DNA from: Aquipuribacter nitratireducens
GTDB lineage: Bacteria > Actinomycetota > Actinomycetes > Actinomycetales > JBBAYJ01
NCBI RefSeq assembly: GCF_037860835.1
Contig: NZ_JBBEOG010000003.1
Location: 310,001 to 374,000, forward strand
Direction of reading: 5' to 3'
Length of the DNA stretch: 64,000 nucleotides
Shown here: piece by piece, positions 8,847-16,832 of the stretch
Layout: each line of letters opens with the position of its first letter
Numbering within the stretch: position 1 is the stretch's first letter
The notes under the pieces: model-generated
What the model saw: only the letters and a program-made list of their open reading frames with translations
The model's database searches: none
Told to the model about the DNA's origin: nothing
Translations under genes and position numbers: made by a program

Positions 8847-9955
8847 GCCGCGGACCCGCACTCGCGACCGACGAGGACGGAGCTCACGAGCAGCTCCGGT
8901 CCGGGGGCGGGCGAGTCCACCCCGGGGACGACGGCGGTGGGGCGGTCGACGCCCACGACGACGCCCCTGCCGGGACCGAGCCGCACGGACACGCCGCCGT
9001 TGTCGCGCATGGCGCGCAGCTCCGCGGCGCCCACGGCGTCGGGCAGGGTGGCTCGCAGCCGCTCGGGCCGGTCGCCGACGGAGATGACGCCCGCGAGGCC
9101 ACCGGCGCGCAGCCCCACGGCCCGGACGACGCCGTCGGCGACGAGCACGACGGAGGCCCCGGTGGCGTAGCGGCCGTCGGGGCGGGGGCGCAGGAGGGTG
9201 CAGGAGCCGCGGACCTCCGGCTCCCCCAGGTCGCGGGCGACGGCGGCGGGCACGGGCTCGTCGACGCGGAGGTCCTTCCAGCCGCCCGGGTCGGCGAGCG
9301 GCACGTCGTCCGCCGTCCCGATCGTCCGGCCCGTCGCGGGGTCGAGCGCGCACCGTCCGGCCGAGGGACGGCGGAGCTCGGCCCACGCCGGTCCGTGCCC
9401 GGCGCCGAGGTCGCTCGTGACGAGCGTCAGCCGTCCGTCCCGCACCTCGTCCCGGGTGACGAGCAGCCGCAGGTCGTGGCGGTGGACCGGTACGACGTCG
9501 CGGCTCGCGTGGGCGGTCGCGGTGTCGAGCGCCGCGAGCGCCTCGGCGGGCAGGACGCCCGCGAGCGGGACCGCCTCCCCGCTGCCGCCGCGGCGGTGCA
9601 GGGAGACGGCGGCGACGCGGTCCGCCACGACCCAGCCCACGGGGGCGCCCAGTCCGCCGTCCGCGTCCCGGAGCAGCGCGCGGCAGCCGCGGGCGTCGAC
9701 CGGACCGACGGCGAGCCCGTCCGGGAGTCCCGCGACAGGGGTGCCGAGGGGCGCGGGCCACACCGGGAGCGCCGCCACCGGGGCGAGGTCGACGCGCCCG
9801 GCGTCCGTCGCGGCCGAGTCCGTGCGTTCGCGTGCCGTCCCGTCGCGGACGGCGAGGACCGCCACGAGGACGACCGCGAGGAGGAGCAGCAGCGTCGCGC
9901 CCCGGGACGCGAGAAGGCCCGTCACCGTGTGGTGACGGGCCTCTCGCGTCGGCAC
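8843..9955 (-). CDS. Membrane-anchored paralogue D, first of the four-gene family
   Basis: The protein has 370 residues from the GTG at 9955, which has GGAG six bases upstream. A second in-frame GTG at 9925 would give 360 residues. The helix GATLLLLLAVVLVAVLAV anchors it in the membrane. Two modules follow: GLPDGLAVGPVDARGC near residue 70, and WKDLRVDEPVPAAVARDLG with RGSCTLL near residue 235. The start region coincides with the large hairpin after sigA (9909-9947). With the 9955 start the hairpin falls inside the first codons; with 9925 it lies mostly in the leader. The stop overlaps the start of paralogue C (GTGA). Confidence 0.7.
   Translation of the reverse strand: MPTREARHHTVTGLLASRGATLLLLLAVVLVAVLAVRDGTARERTDSAATDAGRVDLAPVAALPVWPAPLGTPVAGLPDGLAVGPVDARGCRALLRDADGGLGAPVGWVVADRVAAVSLHRRGGSGEAVPLAGVLPAEALAALDTATAHASRDVVPVHRHDLRLLVTRDEVRDGRLTLVTSDLGAGHGPAWAELRRPSAGRCALDPATGRTIGTADDVPLADPGGWKDLRVDEPVPAAVARDLGEPEVRGSCTLLRPRPDGRYATGASVVLVADGVVRAVGLRAGGLAGVISVGDRPERLRATLPDAVGAAELRAMRDNGGVSVRLGPGRGVVVGVDRPTAVVPGVDSPAPGPELLVSSVLVGRECGSAA
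9909..9947 (-). terminator. Terminator hairpin after sigA
   Basis: GCGAGAAGGCCCGTCACC and GGTGACGGGCCTCTCGC form a 17-bp stem with one bulged base and a GTGT loop, 44 bp after the sigA stop codon. It may terminate sigA transcription or attenuate read-through into the four membrane-protein genes. It overlaps the start of the first of them. Confidence 0.7.
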
Positions 9956-9990
9956 GGCGTGCTCCGGGCTCGCCCGCTCGTCGTCCCGGA

Positions 9991-11727
9991 TCAGTCCAGG
10001 TAGTCGCGCAGGACCTGGGACCGGCTCGGGTGGCGCAGCTTCGACATGGTCTTGGACTCGATCTGCCGGATCCGCTCGCGCGTGACGCCGTAGACCTTGC
10101 CGATCTCGTCGAGGGTCTTCGGCTGCCCGTCGGTGAGACCGAACCGCATGCTGACGACACCCGCCTCGCGCTCGGACAGGGTGTCGAGGACCGAGTGCAG
10201 CTGCTCCTGCAGGAGCGTGAAGCTCACCGCGTCCGCGGGCACGACGGCCTCGGAGTCCTCGATGAGGTCGCCGAACTCGCTGTCGCCGTCCTCGCCGAGC
10301 GGGGTGTGGAGGGAGATCGGCTCGCGGCCGTACTTCTGCACCTCCACGACCTTCTCCGGCGTCATGTCGAGCTCGACCGCCAGCTCCTCGGGCGTGGGCT
10401 CGCGGCCCAGGTCCTGCAGCATCTGGCGCTGGACGCGCGCCAGCTTGTTGATGACCTCGACCATGTGGACGGGGATGCGGATGGTGCGGGCCTGGTCCGC
10501 CATCGCCCGGGTGATGGCCTGCCGGATCCACCAGGTGGCGTACGTGGAGAACTTGTAGCCCTTGGTGTAGTCGAACTTCTCGACGGCGCGGATGAGGCCG
10601 AGGTTGCCCTCCTGGATGAGGTCGAGGAAGAGCATGCCGCGGCCGGTGTAGCGCTTGGCGAGCGAGACGACGAGACGCAGGTTGGCCTCGAGCAGGTGGT
10701 TCTTGGCGCGTCGGCCGTCCTCGGCGATCCACCACAGCTCGCGCTTGAGGCGGCTGTCGAGGGTCGCGCCCTCGTGGCTCAGGCGCTCCTCGGCGAACAG
10801 CCCGGCCTCGATGCGCTTGGCGAGCTCGACCTCCTGCTCGGCGTTGAGGAGGGCGACCTTGCCGATCTGCTTGAGGTAGTCCTTGACCGGGTCGGCCGTC
10901 GCGCCCGCCTGCACCACGGTGGGTGCGGGGTCGTCGTCGTCCTTGGCGGTGATGACGAACGCCTCGGAGGGCGGCGTCGTACCGGACGCGGACGCCGGGG
11001 CCGCACCGGCCGCCGCGGGAGCGGCCACGGCGTCGGAGTCCCCGTCGGCCTCGTCGTCGGAGTCGTCGTCCGTGGCCTCGGTCGCGGCGTCCGTGTCGTC
11101 GCCGTCCTCGGTGTCGTCGCCGTCCTCGACGTCGCCGGCCTCGGCCGCGTCGTCGTCGGACACGTCGGCGAGGTCCGGCTCGACCTCCACGGTCTCCTCG
11201 TCGTCCGCCGTGTCGGAGCCGGCAGGGGCCGCCGTGTCGGAGGGCTGCGCAGCGGCCGCCTTCTTCGCGGCGGTCTTCTTCGCGGCCTTCGTGGCCGCGG
11301 GCTTGGCACCCGGCTTCTTCGCGGCGGCCTTCTTGGCGGCCGTCCTCTTCGCCGGTGCGGAGGTACCGGGCTCGTCGTCGAGGACGGCGGTCCCGCCCTC
11401 GCCCGTCGCGGTCGTGCTGGTCATGCCCACCGTCCCGTCATCGATCGTCGCCGTCGTGGACGGCGTGCGAGTACGCGCCGCCGCGACCGCCTTGCGGCGC
11501 CGCGGGGCGGGCAGCTGCTGCCCCAGGGCGCCCATGTCGAGCCCGGCCGAGACGAGCTCCGCCATGACCCCCTTGATCCGACCCGACGGGACCTGCGCGT
11601 CGACCACCACCTGTCGGAGGTCACCGGGCTCCACGGGGGCGCCGCTGACGATCCGGGCGCGCATGCGCTCGATGGCGGGATGACGCAGGATGTCCTGCAG
11701 GGAACGGTTCTCGTGCTCCGACGACAC
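9991..11727 (-). CDS. sigA: Principal RNA polymerase sigma factor (SigA/HrdB/RpoD)
   Basis: This is the primary sigma-70 factor, 578 residues from the GTG at 11727. A region-1.1-like N-terminus ([18 protein letters not shown]) is followed by a lysine/alanine-rich stretch and a long acidic Asp/Glu stretch, as in Streptomyces HrdB. The conserved core begins at [11 protein letters not shown] and runs through region 2 ([33 protein letters not shown]), region 3 and the region 4 helix-turn-helix ([20 protein letters not shown]), ending RDYLD. The start is placed at the GTG with AAGGG six bases upstream. An ATG 24 codons earlier (11799) overlaps a TACAAT box that looks like this gene's own -10, so it is less likely. 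Confidence 0.95.
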   Translation of the reverse strand: MSSEHENRSLQDILRHPAIERMRARIVSGAPVEPGDLRQVVVDAQVPSGRIKGVMAELVSAGLDMGALGQQLPAPRRRKAVAAARTRTPSTTATIDDGTVGMTSTTATGEGGTAVLDDEPGTSAPAKRTAAKKAAAKKPGAKPAATKAAKKTAAKKAAAAQPSDTAAPAGSDTADDEETVEVEPDLADVSDDDAAEAGDVEDGDDTEDGDDTDAATEATDDDSDDEADGDSDAVAAPAAAGAAPASASGTTPPSEAFVITAKDDDDPAPTVVQAGATADPVKDYLKQIGKVALLNAEQEVELAKRIEAGLFAEERLSHEGATLDSRLKRELWWIAEDGRRAKNHLLEANLRLVVSLAKRYTGRGMLFLDLIQEGNLGLIRAVEKFDYTKGYKFSTYATWWIRQAITRAMADQARTIRIPVHMVEVINKLARVQRQMLQDLGREPTPEELAVELDMTPEKVVEVQKYGREPISLHTPLGEDGDSEFGDLIEDSEAVVPADAVSFTLLQEQLHSVLDTLSEREAGVVSMRFGLTDGQPKTLDEIGKVYGVTRERIRQIESKTMSKLRHPSRSQVLRDYLD

Positions 11728-11797
11728 GCACAGCCCTTCGTCGACTACGGTCAGGGGGGTCCTGGCGCCGTCCGTGACCGCGACGACCAGACCTACC

Positions 11798-11803
11798 ATT
11801 GTA
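11798..11803 (-). promoter_or_regulatory. Possible -10 element of sigA
   Basis: TACAAT on the minus strand differs from TATAAT at one base and lies about 70 bp before the preferred sigA GTG. The matching -35 region is poor. The rest of the 160-bp gap up to the HhH-GPD gene shows nothing else I can name. Confidence 0.4.
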
Positions 11804-11889
11804 GTCCTACGCCCGTGGCGCTCGGCGACGCAGGCCCCTCCTCGTGCACCCAGGGGAACGCGCCGGACGTCCTCGGTGTTCCGTCGTCG

Positions 11890-12468
11890 TCAGGCTCTCG
11901 AGGCGGCCTTCCGCTGCTGCTTGAACTCCCGCACCCGGGCGGTGCTCGCGTCGTCGACGACGTCGGCGACCGACCGGTGGACGTCCGCCTCGCCGTACTC
12001 GCCCGCCGCCTCCCGCCACCCGTCCGGGCGCACCCCGAGCTGCTTGCCGAGCAGTGCGACGAAGATCCGCGCCTTCTGGTCGCCGAAGCCCGGCAGGGCC
12101 CGGACCCGTCGCAGCAGCTGCGCCCCGTCGTCGACGTCGCGCCACAGCGCGGCGGCGTCGCCGTCGTAGTCGTCTCGCACCACCCGCGCGAGCGCCTGCA
12201 GCCGACGCGCCATGGAGCCGTGGTAGCGGTGGACGGCGGGCGGCCCCGCCATGACGGCGGCCAGGTCCGCCTCGGGCATGCCCGCGAGGGCGACCGGGTC
12301 GAGGCGGTCGGGGGTGCCCGGGAGGCGCTCGAGGATGCGCGCGGGCCCCGCGAACGCGGTCTCCATCCGGATCTGCTGGTCGAGCAGCATGCCCGCGAGC
12401 AGCGCGAACGGGTCGCGGGACAGCAGGGCGTCCGCGCGCTCGTCCCCCGTCAGCCGCAGGGACGTCAC
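11890..12468 (-). CDS. HhH-GPD-type base excision DNA repair protein
   Basis: The protein has 192 residues from a GTG overlapping the upstream uspA stop (GTGA). The order FALLAGMLLDQQI near the N-terminus and LRRVRALPGFGDQKARIFVALL further on matches the helix-hairpin-helix plus Gly/Pro/Asp loop of DNA glycosylase-type repair proteins. The GFGDQKA turn is the HhH hairpin. The aspartate expected at the end of the GPD loop is not certain by eye, so catalytic ability is not assured. The actinobacterial family is usually called HhH-GPD-type base excision DNA repair protein. It is co-transcribed with uspA. Confidence 0.85.
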   Translation of the reverse strand: MTSLRLTGDERADALLSRDPFALLAGMLLDQQIRMETAFAGPARILERLPGTPDRLDPVALAGMPEADLAAVMAGPPAVHRYHGSMARRLQALARVVRDDYDGDAAALWRDVDDGAQLLRRVRALPGFGDQKARIFVALLGKQLGVRPDGWREAAGEYGEADVHRSVADVVDDASTARVREFKQQRKAASRA

Positions 12469-12851
12469 GGCCCGTCCTCGCCCTTCACCGCCAGCACCGG
12501 GCACGTGGCGTCGAGGAGGATCCGCTGGGCGTTGGACCCGAGGATGAGCTTGCCGACGGGCGACCGCCGGCGCAGCCCGATGACGATGACCGTCGCGCCC
12601 ACCTCGTCGGCGACACCGAGCAGGTCGTCGGCCGGGTCGCTGCTGCGCGGCAGGTGCCGGACCTCGTACGCGAGCCCGCGCTCCCCCAGCCGGCCCACGT
12701 GCGGCTCGAGGTCGGCCTGGACCGCGTCGGTCGTGTCCTCCCGGCTGCTCACCACGACGAGCCGCGCACCGTGGCGCACGGCGGCGTCGACGCCGTGGGC
12801 GAGCGCGGCCCGCCCCTCCTTGCTCGGCAGGTAGCCGACGACGACGGCCAT
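12465..12851 (-). CDS. Universal stress protein (UspA family)
   Basis: A single USP domain of 128 residues starts at MAVVVGYLPSKEG behind a strong ribosome site (GGAGGTGAC just before the ATG). The ATP-binding signature of the family is visible as VIVIGLRRRSPVGKLILGS near residue 100, matching G-x2-G-x9-G-S spacing loosely. Such proteins bind nucleotides in the cytoplasm and respond to starvation or hypoxia; the role here is not shown. It is the first gene of a two-gene unit with the HhH-GPD gene, divergent from the NUDIX gene across 143 bp. Confidence 0.88.
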   Translation of the reverse strand: MAVVVGYLPSKEGRAALAHGVDAAVRHGARLVVVSSREDTTDAVQADLEPHVGRLGERGLAYEVRHLPRSSDPADDLLGVADEVGATVIVIGLRRRSPVGKLILGSNAQRILLDATCPVLAVKGEDGP

Positions 12852-12994
12852 GTCACCTCCAGGTCCCGCACCGGCCGGGTGGCCGGCGACCGCGGTCACG
12901 CGGTGACCGTACCGGCGACCGTAGCCCTCTCGGCGGCAGCGCGCGCCACCGACCGTCCCGGACCCGGCGGCGTCGGCGGACGTACGCTGCCCGG

Positions 12995-13477
12995 GTGGCG
13001 GGACGCGACGGCGACGGCTGGGTCTCCTGCCGCTGCGGCGCCCGCCACTGGGGCCGGCACGGCGCCGCGGGGCTCGTGCTCGTGCGGGCGCGCGACGACG
13101 GCGCAGCGGAGGTGCTCCTGCAGCACCGGGCGGGCTGGGTGCACGACGGTGGCACGTGGGCGGTACCCGGCGGGGCGCGGGACAGCCACGAGGACGTGGT
13201 CGCCGCCGCCCTGCGCGAGGCGGTCGAGGAGGCGGGCGTGCAGGCCGCCGACGTCGTGGTCGCGGCGACGGTCACGGGGACCGACCACGGCGACTGGCGC
13301 TACGACTACGTCGTGGGGGTCGTCGCCGCCGGCGCCGCCCTCGGGGCGGCGAACGCCGAGACCGAGGCGCTGGCGTGGCGCCCGGTGGACGAGCGCCCGC
13401 AGCTGCCGCTGCACCACGGTCTCGCGCGGGACTGGGACCGGCTGGCCGCCGCAGCGCGCCGCGCGGTCGGCACCTGA
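12995..13477 (+). CDS. NUDIX hydrolase
   Basis: The protein has 160 residues from a GTG start. An N-terminal SCRCGARHWG motif (two Cys) precedes the NUDIX fold. The NUDIX box at about residues 62-84 has the expected order: GG, E after five residues, then REAVEEAG, which carries the metal-binding glutamates. The substrate is not predictable; MutT-like clean-up of damaged nucleotides or hydrolysis of a nucleotide-sugar are both possible. The C-terminus RRAVGT and the stop lie within an 18-bp tandem repeat, which may be eroding or extending the tail. Confidence 0.88.
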   Translation: MAGRDGDGWVSCRCGARHWGRHGAAGLVLVRARDDGAAEVLLQHRAGWVHDGGTWAVPGGARDSHEDVVAAALREAVEEAGVQAADVVVAATVTGTDHGDWRYDYVVGVVAAGAALGAANAETEALAWRPVDERPQLPLHHGLARDWDRLAAAARRAVGT

Positions 13478-13525
13478 CGCGCCGTCGGCACCTGAGGCGC
13501 GGTCGGCACCCGACGCGCGGTCGTC
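13462..13525. repeat. 18-bp tandem repeat at the end of the NUDIX gene
   Basis: The unit GCGCGGTCGGCACCTGAC recurs at 13462, 13480 and 13498 with one or two changes, followed by a partial fourth copy. In the NUDIX frame the first two units each carry TGA; the third carries CGA in its place. Confidence 0.8.
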
Positions 13526-13526
13526 C

Positions 13527-14729
13527 TCAGCCGGCGACGCCGCACGGCGCGGCGGCCTCCCCGGCGCTGTCGTCGTCGCTGTCGTCACCGCTGTCGTCAC
13601 CGCTGTCGTCGGCGTCGGCGTCGGCGAGCGCGTCGGCGAGGGCGCGCGCGACCTGGGCGGTCTCCACGAGGAAGCCGTCGTGGCCGAAGCGCGACGTCAC
13701 GAGGACGTAGCGCGCTCCCGGCACCAGGGCCGCGAGCTCCTCCTGCTGCTCGGTGGGGTACAGCCGGTCGGAGTCGACGCCCACGACCGTGGTCCGCGCC
13801 CGCACCCGTCCGAGCGCCGCGGCGACCCCGCCGCGACCGCGACCGACGTCGTGGCCGTTCATCGCGCGCGTGAGGAGCACGTAGCTGCCGGCGTCGAAGC
13901 GGCGGGCGAGCTTGCCGGCCTGGTGGTCGAGGTAGGACTCGACGGCGTAGCGGCCGCCGACCAGCGGGTCCTCGCCGTCCTGCGCGTCGCGGCCGAAACG
14001 CGTGTCCATCTCCCAGCGCGAGCGGTACGTCACGTGCGCGATGCGACGTGCCACGCCGAGACCGGTCACGGGGCCCTCGTCGGGCCCGTCGTGGTAGTCC
14101 CCGCCCCGCCAGGCGGGGTCGCCGGTGATGGCGGCGAGCTGGGGGGCGCACCACGCGAGCTGGTCCCCGGACGCGGCGGCGCAGCTGGCGAGCACGACGC
14201 AGCGCTCGACGCGCCCCGGCAGGCCCACCGCCCACTCCAGGGCCCGCATCCCGCCCATCGAGCCGCCGACGACGAGCGACCACCGGCGCACGCCGAGCGC
14301 GTCGGCCAGGCGCGCCTCGACACCCACCTGGTCGCGCACCGAGACGTGCGGGAAGCGACTGCCCCACGCCCGGCCGTCCGGGGCGGGCGAGGCGGGCCCG
14401 GTGGTGCCCTGGCAGCCGCCGAGGACGTTCGCGGCCACGACGAACCAGCGGTCGGTGTCGACGGCGAGACCCGGACCGACGACGCCGTCCCACCAGCCGG
14501 GCGAGGGGTGCCCGGGGCCGGCCGGGCCGACGACGTGGGAGTCGCCCGTGAGGGCGTGCTCGACGAGGACGGCGTTGGCGACGGTGCCGTCCGCCCCGCG
14601 CCTGGGCGTGCCCCACGTCTCGTACGCGACCCTCGCTCCCGGCAGGGAGCCGCCGGCCTCGAGGTCGAGCGGGCCCACGTCGACGAAGCGCCGTCCGCCG
14701 GGGGGGTCGCCCTCCCGCCACGCCACCAC
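13527..14729 (-). CDS. metX: Homoserine O-acetyltransferase
   Basis: This enzyme transfers acetyl from acetyl-CoA to homoserine, the activating step of methionine synthesis. It has 400 residues from the first of two consecutive GTG codons, 15 bp after the metY stop. The alpha/beta-hydrolase fold is clear: the nucleophile serine in VGGSMGGM (Ser about 157), the acid in VGVDSDRLYP and the histidine in GHDGFLVE. NVLGGCQGTTGP is a family motif. The tail DSGDDSGDDSDDDS is an unusual acidic extension encoded by a 12-bp repeat. Acetyl rather than succinyl specificity is assumed from actinobacterial practice. It is co-transcribed with metY behind a SAM riboswitch. Confidence 0.93.
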   Translation of the reverse strand: MVAWREGDPPGGRRFVDVGPLDLEAGGSLPGARVAYETWGTPRRGADGTVANAVLVEHALTGDSHVVGPAGPGHPSPGWWDGVVGPGLAVDTDRWFVVAANVLGGCQGTTGPASPAPDGRAWGSRFPHVSVRDQVGVEARLADALGVRRWSLVVGGSMGGMRALEWAVGLPGRVERCVVLASCAAASGDQLAWCAPQLAAITGDPAWRGGDYHDGPDEGPVTGLGVARRIAHVTYRSRWEMDTRFGRDAQDGEDPLVGGRYAVESYLDHQAGKLARRFDAGSYVLLTRAMNGHDVGRGRGGVAAALGRVRARTTVVGVDSDRLYPTEQQEELAALVPGARYVLVTSRFGHDGFLVETAQVARALADALADADADDSGDDSGDDSDDDSAGEAAAPCGVAG

Positions 14730-14743
14730 GCGCCGGGCCCCGC

Positions 14744-16066
14744 TCAGGCGCCCTTGGCGGCCCGGAAGCCCGCCTCGAGGTCCGCGAGGATGTCGTCGAC
14801 GTGCTCCAGGCCCACCGAGAGCCGCACGAGACCGGGCGTGACCCCGCTCGCGCGCTGCTCGTCGACGCTCAGCTGGCTGTGCGTGGTCGAGGCCGGGTGG
14901 ATGACGAGGCTGCGCACGTCGCCGATGTTCGCGACGTGGCTGTGGAGCTCGAGGCCCTCGACGAAACGCCGCCCGGCCTCGACGCCCCCCGCGATCTCGA
15001 ACGCGAGGACGGAGCCGGACCCGCGCGGGGCGTACTTCTCCGCGAGTGCGTGGAACGGGCTGCTCGGCAGGCTGGCCCACGCCACGCGCTCGACGTCGTC
15101 GTGGCCCTCGAGCCAGTGGGCGACCGCGCGGGCGTTGTCGACGTGGCGCTCCATGCGCAGGCTCAGGGTCTCCAGACCCTGGCCGACGAGGAAGGCGTTG
15201 AACGGGCTGACGGCGGCGCCGACGTCCCGCAGCAGCTGCACGCGCGCCTTGAGGATGTACGACAGGTTCGCCCCGAGGGCACCGCCCTCGCCGAGGTCGC
15301 GGGCGTAGACGAGGCCGTTGTAGCTGGGGTCCGGCTGGTTGAAGCCGGGGAAGCGCTCGGGGTCGCGGCCGTAGTCGAAGCGGCCTGCGTCGACGACGAC
15401 GCCCGCGATCGCGGTGCCGTGCCCGCCGAGGAACTTCGTCGCGGAGTGGACCACGACGTCCGCGCCCCACTCCAGGGGGCGGACGAGGTACGGCGTCGCG
15501 ACGGTGTTGTCGACGACGAGGGGGACGCCTGCGTCGTGGGCGACCGCGGCGACGCCCTCGATGTCGAGGACGTCCTGGTACGGGTTGGAGATCGTCTCGG
15601 CGAAGAACGCCTTGGTGCGCGGCCGGACGGCGGCGCGCCAGGAGTCGAGGTCGTCGGGGTCCTCGACGAACGACACCTGCACGCCGAGCTTCGGCAGCGT
15701 GTAGTGGAAGAGGTTGTACGTGCCGCCGTACAGCCGGGGGCTGGAGACGACGTGGTCGCCCGCCTCGGCGACGTTGAGCAGGGCGATGGTCTCTGCGGCC
15801 TGCCCGCTGGCGAGCAGCAGCGCGGCGGCTCCACCCTCGAGGCTCGCGACGCGCTGCTCGACCGCGTCCTGGGTGGGGTTCATGATCCGCGTGTAGATGT
15901 TGCCGAGCTCCTTGAGCGCGAAGAGGTTCTCCGCGTGCTCGGTGCTGTCGAACACGTAGGACGTCGTCGCGTAGATCGGCAGAGCCCGCGCGCCGGTCGC
16001 CGCGTCGGGGCCGGGGCCCGCGTGGATCTGGCGGGTCTCGAAGGACCAGGAGCTGTGGTTCGACAT
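14744..16066 (-). CDS. metY: O-acetylhomoserine aminocarboxypropyltransferase (sulfhydrylase)
   Basis: This PLP enzyme of the Cys/Met metabolism family has 440 residues. It makes homocysteine from O-acetylhomoserine and sulfide. The start MSNHSSWSFETRQIHAG has GGGAGGTCACC just upstream. Visible family features are YTRIMNPTQ, SGQAAETIALL, and the PLP lysine in VVHSATKFLGGHG near residue 215. SNHxSWxFETxQIHAG with ARALPIYATTSYVF is typical of MetY rather than MetB or MetC. metX follows at once, so substrate supply and use are in one operon under S-adenosylmethionine control. Confidence 0.94.
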   Translation of the reverse strand: MSNHSSWSFETRQIHAGPGPDAATGARALPIYATTSYVFDSTEHAENLFALKELGNIYTRIMNPTQDAVEQRVASLEGGAAALLLASGQAAETIALLNVAEAGDHVVSSPRLYGGTYNLFHYTLPKLGVQVSFVEDPDDLDSWRAAVRPRTKAFFAETISNPYQDVLDIEGVAAVAHDAGVPLVVDNTVATPYLVRPLEWGADVVVHSATKFLGGHGTAIAGVVVDAGRFDYGRDPERFPGFNQPDPSYNGLVYARDLGEGGALGANLSYILKARVQLLRDVGAAVSPFNAFLVGQGLETLSLRMERHVDNARAVAHWLEGHDDVERVAWASLPSSPFHALAEKYAPRGSGSVLAFEIAGGVEAGRRFVEGLELHSHVANIGDVRSLVIHPASTTHSQLSVDEQRASGVTPGLVRLSVGLEHVDDILADLEAGFRAAKGA

Positions 16067-16090
16067 GGTGACCTCCCGTGGACGGGGGCC

Positions 16091-16208
16091 CCTCGGGCCC
16101 GCGCTTGCCGCCACCGGTCGGGGACGGCCCGGTCCTCACCCGGGGCACCCCACCGCGGAGGAGGGTTGCCGGCCAGCGAGCCGGGGCTTGGCGCTGGCGC
16201 TCATGACC
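16091..16208 (-). promoter_or_regulatory. SAM-IV riboswitch upstream of metY-metX
   Basis: On the minus strand the leader opens with GGTCATGAGCGCCAGCG and continues with CAAGCCCCGGC, GCTGGCCGGCAACC, GCGGTGGGGTGCCCCGGG and TGAGGACC, then ends with GGCAAGCGCGGGCCC. This order and these loop sequences match the SAM-IV aptamer of actinobacteria as I know it. P1 pairs GGTC with GACC, and the 3' block forms the pseudoknot side. It lies 25 bp before the metY start, beside the ribosome site, so SAM binding probably blocks translation initiation. Confidence 0.88.
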
Positions 16209-16319
16209 TGGGTGCAGGGTACGGCACCGGTCCCGGCGGGACCGGGTGACCCGCCCCGTCGTCCCGCATCCCGGACGCCGGTGGCGTCGCAGGGCCTGCC
16301 GACCTGCCGCGCGCAGTGC

Positions 16320-16832
16320 TCACAGCGTGAGCGCGGGGGTCACCACCCCGGCGAGGACGCGCGGGTCCTCGCTCGCCTGTCCCGGCCCGCCCTCGTCGTC
16401 ACTGGCGAGGACGAGCTGCAGGTGGCCGGGCGGGACGACGTCGAGGGTGAAGCGACCCGACTCGTCGCACGCCGTGAGGTTGGTGCCCGCCGAGGTCCGG
16501 ACCTCGAGCCGCCGCTTGCCGCCCGGCGCCACCCACCCGTCGACCCGGTGCCCGCCCGTGACCTCGCTGATGGCGAGCATGACGGTGAGCGCACGGCTCC
16601 CGAAGGTCACGGTGCGGACGTCGTCGCCGCGCGCAGCCGCGACCGCGAGCCCCTCCTGCTGCAGGCGCATGAGCTCCAGGTCGAGGTCGCCGGCGAGGGC
16701 GTCGGCCTGCAGCGCGAACCGCACCCTGTCGACGAGGCCGTCCGGTGGGGCGTCGAGGGCCTCCCACATGCGCCGCAGCTCTGCGTGCAGCTCGGCGGGG
16801 TCCCCGTCCCCGGCTCGCGCGGCGCTCGTCAC
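16320..16832 (-). CDS. Small protein coupled to a sigma factor, unknown function
   Basis: The protein has 170 residues from a GTG overlapping the sigma-factor stop (GTGA). An earlier GTG at 16844 is possible. The first half is helical and acidic (ELHAELRRMWEALDAPPDGLVDRVRFAL); the second half is beta-rich (VDGWVAPGGKRRLEVRTSAG, GRFTLDVVPPGHLQLVL), resembling a carboxypeptidase-regulatory-like or Ig-like fold. There is no transmembrane helix, so it is not a classic membrane anti-sigma factor. Because it is translationally coupled to the sigma gene, a regulatory partnership is likely but unproven. Confidence 0.7.
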   Translation of the reverse strand: MTSAARAGDGDPAELHAELRRMWEALDAPPDGLVDRVRFALQADALAGDLDLELMRLQQEGLAVAAARGDDVRTVTFGSRALTVMLAISEVTGGHRVDGWVAPGGKRRLEVRTSAGTNLTACDESGRFTLDVVPPGHLQLVLASDDEGGPGQASEDPRVLAGVVTPALTL

